Shown here one piece after another: positions 33,543 to 37,526 of a stretch of DNA of 37,526 nucleotides. The DNA is taken from contig AAZW01000049.1 of NCBI GenBank assembly GCA_000169995.1, positions 1-37,526 of the forward strand, in the 5' to 3' direction. Every line of letters starts with the position of its first letter. Within the stretch, counting starts at the first letter, position 1. A model generated the notes under the pieces. That model saw only the letters and a list, made by a program, of their open reading frames with translations. It was not told the DNA's origin and did no database searches. Source of the stretch: Vibrionales bacterium SWAT-3 (lineage in GTDB: Bacteria; Pseudomonadota; Gammaproteobacteria; Enterobacterales; Vibrionaceae). Made by a program: the position numbers and the translations under genes.

Positions 33543-35227
33543 TGCTCACCAACCTCCCTACAGTTCTCCGTCAGGCTGATTTAATTAGCCTGACTCAAGA
33601 GCAAGCCGTGTCGGAACATGTACAAGCTTCAGGTATTTCAACACCTGAAGCTTTACTCGTTCTTGATCTCTTCACGAGCGACTCCTTAGCAAACAATATA
33701 CAAGCCATCTTCGGCTTACCGTTAGTTCAACTGGGCAACACAGATTATGAATCCTTATGTGACCAATTAGGGCTTCGCGAGCTGATCACCAAATATCGTG
33801 CTATCCCGATCTCAGTCTCTAACTCGACGCTCACACTGGCTTCAGCCGACCCGACCGACTTACAAGCGGAAGATGATTTTCGCTTTGCAACCGGGTTGCA
33901 GATAGAGCTGGCTGTCGCCAATTACTCAGAACTGGAAGGTGCGATACGCAAGTTGTACGGCCGCTCGATTTCCGGGCAAGACTCCAAGCGCAAAGAGATA
34001 ACCCAAGATGAACTGGCTAACCTGGTTGAAGTGTCTGACGACGAGCTCGCGTCGATTGAAGACCTTAGCCAAGACGACTCTCCGGTTAGCCGTTTTATCA
34101 ACCAAATACTGGTCGATGCGGTACGTAAAGGTGCATCAGATATCCATTTTGAACCTTACGAAGAGCACTACCGTGTTCGTCTACGTTGTGACGGTATATT
34201 GGTTGAAATTCAGCAACCCGCTTCTCACTTAAGCCGTCGTTTATCCGCACGTTTAAAAATTCTCGCCAAATTAGATATTGCCGAGCGCCGTTTACCTCAA
34301 GATGGGCGAATAAAACTGCGCCTGAATGATGAACTTGCGATTGATATGCGCGTCTCCACATTGCCAACTTTATGGGGCGAGAAGATCGTTTTACGGCTAC
34401 TCGATAGCAGCGCGGCTAATCTCGATATCGACAAGCTTGGCTACAGTGAAGATCAAAAAGCCCTCTACCTTAATGCCCTTAAACGCCCACAGGGGATGAT
34501 CTTAATGACAGGCCCCACAGGCAGCGGGAAAACAGTCTCCCTGTACACTGGCCTTCGTGTACTGAACACCACAGAGCGTAATATCTCCACCGCAGAAGAT
34601 CCGGTAGAGATTAACCTGTGTGGCATCAATCAAGTGCAAGTGATGCCGAAAATCGGCTTCGGTTTTGCTGAAGCCCTGCGATCGTTTTTGCGACAAGATC
34701 CAGATGTAGTGATGGTGGGTGAGATTCGTGATTTAGAAACCGCAGAGATCGCCATCAAAGCCTCACAAACCGGCCACTTAGTGCTTTCTACGCTCCATAC
34801 TAACTCTGCGGCTGAAACCGTTACCCGACTCGCTCATATGGGGATTGAGCCCTTTAACTTAGCCTCATCGTTGAGCTTGATCATTGCCCAGCGACTGGCA
34901 AGACGCTTGTGCAATCAATGCAAAGTCATTGACGACTCACCAGATATCTTCCTGCGTCACTCCATCCCTAACAGCAAAACCATTTATAGGGCCAACCCAC
35001 AAGGGTGTAATGAGTGCAATCAAGGCTATTCAGGACGGGTCGGTATTTATGAAGTGATGCCATTCACCGACAAACTCAAAAATAGCCTTATCAGCAAACC
35101 GAATGCACTGGAGATTGAAGACCTCGCTCGCCGAGAAGGGATGCGCACACTGCAAGAGTCAGGATTAGACAAGCTACTCGAAGGCACCACCAGCTATCAA
35201 GAACTGCAACGTGTTCTGTACTTATAG
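33542..35227 (+). CDS. pilB: Type IV pilus assembly ATPase PilB
   Basis: PilB is the hexameric motor that powers pilus extension. From the ATG at 33542 (overlapping the pilA stop as TAATG) it has 561 residues. An N-terminal T2SSE domain precedes the ATPase with Walker A GPTGSGKT, the Asp box, the Walker B region DPDVVMVGEIRD, the His box TGHLVLSTLHTN, and a four-cysteine zinc site (CNQC ... CNEC). The open frame begins earlier (33479) inside pilA, which is not credible as a start. No ribosome site is evident, so it probably depends on termination-reinitiation after pilA, giving less PilB than pilin. Confidence 0.96.
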   Translation: MLTNLPTVLRQADLISLTQEQAVSEHVQASGISTPEALLVLDLFTSDSLANNIQAIFGLPLVQLGNTDYESLCDQLGLRELITKYRAIPISVSNSTLTLASADPTDLQAEDDFRFATGLQIELAVANYSELEGAIRKLYGRSISGQDSKRKEITQDELANLVEVSDDELASIEDLSQDDSPVSRFINQILVDAVRKGASDIHFEPYEEHYRVRLRCDGILVEIQQPASHLSRRLSARLKILAKLDIAERRLPQDGRIKLRLNDELAIDMRVSTLPTLWGEKIVLRLLDSSAANLDIDKLGYSEDQKALYLNALKRPQGMILMTGPTGSGKTVSLYTGLRVLNTTERNISTAEDPVEINLCGINQVQVMPKIGFGFAEALRSFLRQDPDVVMVGEIRDLETAEIAIKASQTGHLVLSTLHTNSAAETVTRLAHMGIEPFNLASSLSLIIAQRLARRLCNQCKVIDDSPDIFLRHSIPNSKTIYRANPQGCNECNQGYSGRVGIYEVMPFTDKLKNSLISKPNALEIEDLARREGMRTLQESGLDKLLEGTTSYQELQRVLYL

Positions 35228-35242
35228 TCCATTGGAGCTTCA

Positions 35243-36472
35243 ATGATCAGTAAATCTAAGCAATCACAATTAAAAAGCTACCACTGGAAAGGTATCAACA
35301 GCTCTGGCAAAAAAGTGTCAGGGCAAACCTTAGCGCTTACTGAATTAGAGGTGCGTGAAAAGCTCAAAGATCAGCATATCCAGATAAAAAAAATCAAAAA
35401 GAAAAGCATCTCGGCACTGACGCGTTTAACCCATAGAGTTAAATCTCGGGATATCACCGTATTGACCCGCCAACTTGCGACTATGTTAGCTACAGGTGTC
35501 CCGATTGTGCAGGCGATTAAGTTGGTCTCAGATAACCATCGCAAAGCTGAAATGAAATCTATCCTGTCACACATCTGTAAAGGTGTCGAAGCAGGTACAC
35601 CGATTTCCAAAGCGATGAGAACCGCGAGTCGTCACTTTGATGACCTCTACACCGATTTAGTCGCAACGGGTGAGCTCTCGGGTAACCTCGCGCAAGTATT
35701 TGAACGCCTAGCGACCTATCGTGAGAAGAGTGAACAGCTCAAGTCTAAGGTCATCAAAGCGCTCATCTATCCTGCAATGGTGGTTACTGTCGCACTCACA
35801 GTCTCTTATTTAATGCTGACCATGGTGATTCCTGAGTTTGAGTCTATGTTTTCGGGCTTTGGTGCCGACCTCCCTTGGTTTACTCAGCAAGTACTTGAGC
35901 TTTCTCATTGGATGCAGGCATACAGCTTTTATACGTTTATAGGTGCTGGGTTGGCTGCCTTAATAATCTATCAACTCTGTCAGCGCTCCTACTCGATTCG
36001 ATTGTCCACTAGCCGCTTAGGGTTAAGGTTTCCAATTCTAGGCGGTGTCATGGCAAAAGCCTCCATTGCCAAGTTCAGTCGCACACTATCAACCAGTTTC
36101 GGTTCTGGTATCCCCATTCTCATGAGCCTAAAAACCACAGCCAAAACCGCAGGTAACCTGCACTATGAATCTGCAATCATCGAAGTACATCGCGAAACCG
36201 CTGCGGGCATCCCTATGTATATTGCCATGCGAAATACCAACGCCTTTCCTGAGATGATGTTGCAGATGGTGATGATTGGCGAAGAGTCAGGCAACCTTGA
36301 TGAAATGCTCAACAAAGTCGCCTCGATTTACGAGTTTGAAGTCGACAACACCGTCGATAATTTGGGCAAAATATTAGAACCGCTGATCATTGTGTTTTTA
36401 GGATCCGTCGTAGGTGGTCTTGTGGTTGCGATGTACTTACCGATCTTTAATCTTATGAGTGTGTTAGGATAG
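35243..36472 (+). CDS. pilC: Type IV pilus inner-membrane platform protein PilC
   Basis: PilC is the membrane platform that couples the PilB motor to pilin addition. The 409-residue protein has two repeated T2SSF domains: TRQLATMLATGVPIVQA in the first and SRTLSTSFGSGIPILMSL in the second. Membrane segments lie near 175-200, 225-245 and at the C-terminus. GGAG lies 7 bases before the ATG, 15 bp after pilB. Length is typical (about 405). It is followed by a 9-bp hairpin before pilD. Confidence 0.96.
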   Translation: MISKSKQSQLKSYHWKGINSSGKKVSGQTLALTELEVREKLKDQHIQIKKIKKKSISALTRLTHRVKSRDITVLTRQLATMLATGVPIVQAIKLVSDNHRKAEMKSILSHICKGVEAGTPISKAMRTASRHFDDLYTDLVATGELSGNLAQVFERLATYREKSEQLKSKVIKALIYPAMVVTVALTVSYLMLTMVIPEFESMFSGFGADLPWFTQQVLELSHWMQAYSFYTFIGAGLAALIIYQLCQRSYSIRLSTSRLGLRFPILGGVMAKASIAKFSRTLSTSFGSGIPILMSLKTTAKTAGNLHYESAIIEVHRETAAGIPMYIAMRNTNAFPEMMLQMVMIGEESGNLDEMLNKVASIYEFEVDNTVDNLGKILEPLIIVFLGSVVGGLVVAMYLPIFNLMSVLG

Positions 36473-36492
36473 CAAAAAGCAACTAAACACCC

Positions 36493-36514
36493 ATGAGTAG
36501 AAACCTCTACTCAT
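36493..36514 (+). other. hairpin between pilC and pilD
   Basis: ATGAGTAGA, loop AACC, TCTACTCAT: a perfect 9-bp stem. The tail is CTTGATTAAG, not a T run, so it is more likely an RNA-stability or attenuation element than a full terminator. Confidence 0.6.
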
Positions 36515-36538
36515 CTTGATTAAGTGGTAAAGGACACT

Positions 36539-37408
36539 ATGGAAGTATTTCACTACTATCCTTGGCTATTCCCGGTATTAGCATTCATTTTTAGTCTTCT
36601 GATTGGCAGCTTCCTTAACGTCGTCATACATCGTTTACCTATTATGATGGAACGCGAATGGCAACAAGAGTGCTCGGAGTATTTCTCCCAATATAAAATT
36701 CCTGCGCCAGAAGGTAAGTTCAACCTCAGTGTTCCTCGCTCTACTTGCCCTAAATGTAAAACTCAATTAAGAATCGTCGACAATATTCCAGTGTTAAGCT
36801 GGTTGTTCTTGAAGGGTAAGTGTCACAGCTGTGCTAATCCAATCAGCGCTCGCTACCCTTTGGTTGAACTGCTGACTGCAATACTGTGTACAGTTGTCGC
36901 GAGTCACTTTGGTTTTAGTCTTTACGCTATTGCACTGATATTTTTCACCTTTGCGTTAATTACCGCGACTTTCATCGACCTCGACACCATGCTATTGCCT
37001 GACCAAATTACCTTACCGTTAGTTTGGTCTGGTATCGCTTTAGCCTTATTTAATATCAGCCCAGTATCGCTTCAAGACTCTGTAGTCGGCGCCATGGCTG
37101 GTTACCTCGCGTTATGGTCCGTCTACTGGCTATTCAAGCTACTGACAGGTAAAGAAGGCATGGGTTACGGTGACTTCAAGTTACTGGCCGCACTTGGTGC
37201 ATGGCTTGGTTGGCAGCATCTTCCAATGATCATCCTGCTGTCTTCGCTTGTTGGTCTAGTGTTTGGTTTGATTCAGCTACGCTTGAAACAGCAAGGCATT
37301 GATAAAGCCTTCCCATTCGGCCCTTACCTTGCGATTGCTGGTTGGGTAAGCTTGATGTGGGGTAACGACATCATGGGTTGGTATTTCACTTCAGTACTAG
37401 GAATGTAA
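36539..37408 (+). CDS. pilD: Prepilin peptidase / N-methyltransferase PilD
   Basis: PilD is the membrane aspartyl protease (family A24) that cuts the leader of type IV pilins and type II secretion pseudopilins and N-methylates the new terminus. From the ATG at 36539 (AAAGGA 5 bases upstream) it has 289 residues with about eight membrane helices. The cytoplasmic loop carries two CxxC zinc pairs (CPKC, CHSC), and the catalytic aspartates are in IDLDTMLLPD and GYGDFKLL. A GTG five codons earlier is less likely. PilD in vibrios also serves the Eps type II secretion system, so losing it would have wide effects. coaE follows after 2 bp. Confidence 0.97.
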   Translation: MEVFHYYPWLFPVLAFIFSLLIGSFLNVVIHRLPIMMEREWQQECSEYFSQYKIPAPEGKFNLSVPRSTCPKCKTQLRIVDNIPVLSWLFLKGKCHSCANPISARYPLVELLTAILCTVVASHFGFSLYAIALIFFTFALITATFIDLDTMLLPDQITLPLVWSGIALALFNISPVSLQDSVVGAMAGYLALWSVYWLFKLLTGKEGMGYGDFKLLAALGAWLGWQHLPMIILLSSLVGLVFGLIQLRLKQQGIDKAFPFGPYLAIAGWVSLMWGNDIMGWYFTSVLGM

Positions 37409-37410
37409 CC

Positions 37411-37526
37411 ATGGCAATCATTATCGGATTAAGTGGCGGTATCGCCAGTGGTAAAACGACTGTCGCAAACCTATTCAACGAACACTTTGGCATTGATATT
37501 GTCGATGCCGATATTGTGGCACGCGA
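37411..37526 (+). CDS. coaE: Dephospho-CoA kinase, 5' part
   Basis: CoaE makes the last step of coenzyme A synthesis, phosphorylating dephospho-CoA. The 38 codons in the window give MAIIIGLSGGIASGKTTVAN with the P-loop GGIASGKT and then DIVDADIVAR, both typical of CoaE. The gene runs off the right edge. AGGA precedes the ATG inside the end of pilD, so it is co-transcribed with pilD, an arrangement shared with many gammaproteobacteria. Confidence 0.95.
   Translation, partial: MAIIIGLSGGIASGKTTVANLFNEHFGIDIVDADIVAR

Noticed and set aside
1..37526. An undescribed defence, secretion or biosynthetic system
   Set aside because: Nearly every gene belongs to a known core family in an order close to that of other vibrios or E. 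coli; no cluster of unknown genes is present.

Overview
The window is chromosomal core DNA from a Vibrio. The main reasons are a HapR/LuxR/OpaR-type quorum-sensing regulator with a leader that can pair with Qrr sRNAs, a pilABCD cluster beside nadC and coaE, ERIC-like repeats, and protein sequences that follow their Escherichia coli counterparts along their length but are clearly not enterobacterial. The species cannot be fixed from this sequence alone. Almost every gene has a recognisable housekeeping function, and I see no phage, integron, insertion sequence, CRISPR array, tRNA or rRNA.

Left part (1-10602, all on the minus strand): the start of yacL, then acnB (aconitase B), a type Vd patatin autotransporter, mrcB (PBP1B) and hrpB. 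Middle-left (10637-16747, plus strand): sfsA, dksA, gluQ, pcnB, folK, panB and panC, covering transcription control, tRNA modification, RNA polyadenylation, folate and pantothenate synthesis. Centre (16832-22030): the yadG-yadH ABC exporter, then a SulP anion permease divergent from a beta-carbonic anhydrase (a likely inorganic-carbon module), then hpt. Next comes luxR/hapR (22366-22971), followed by a 600-bp repeat-rich convergent intergenic stretch. Right of it lies the pyruvate dehydrogenase operon pdhR-aceE-aceF-lpd (30756 down to 23671) with two PdhR operator-like palindromes, then ampD divergent from nadC, and finally pilA-pilB-pilC-pilD running into coaE, which is cut by the window end.

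Three conserved genes are broken as written. acnB carries three one-base losses within 48 bp and yadH six one-base losses within 57 bp. In both cases nearly all the losses shorten short homopolymers, the net loss is a multiple of three, and the correct downstream protein resumes. These look like local sequence-quality errors. hrpB is different: a clean 7-bp tandem duplication shifts the frame in mid-gene, which looks like a real slipped-strand event.

The most interesting non-coding structure is: a 12-copy 7-bp repeat whose first base is the last base of the luxR stop codon; two ERIC-like elements that each abut the stop codon of a central-metabolism transcript (acnB, lpd) and lie before its terminator; a 97-bp tandem repeat family between luxR and lpd; and the paired PdhR operators. 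I did not find a convincing undescribed multi-gene system.
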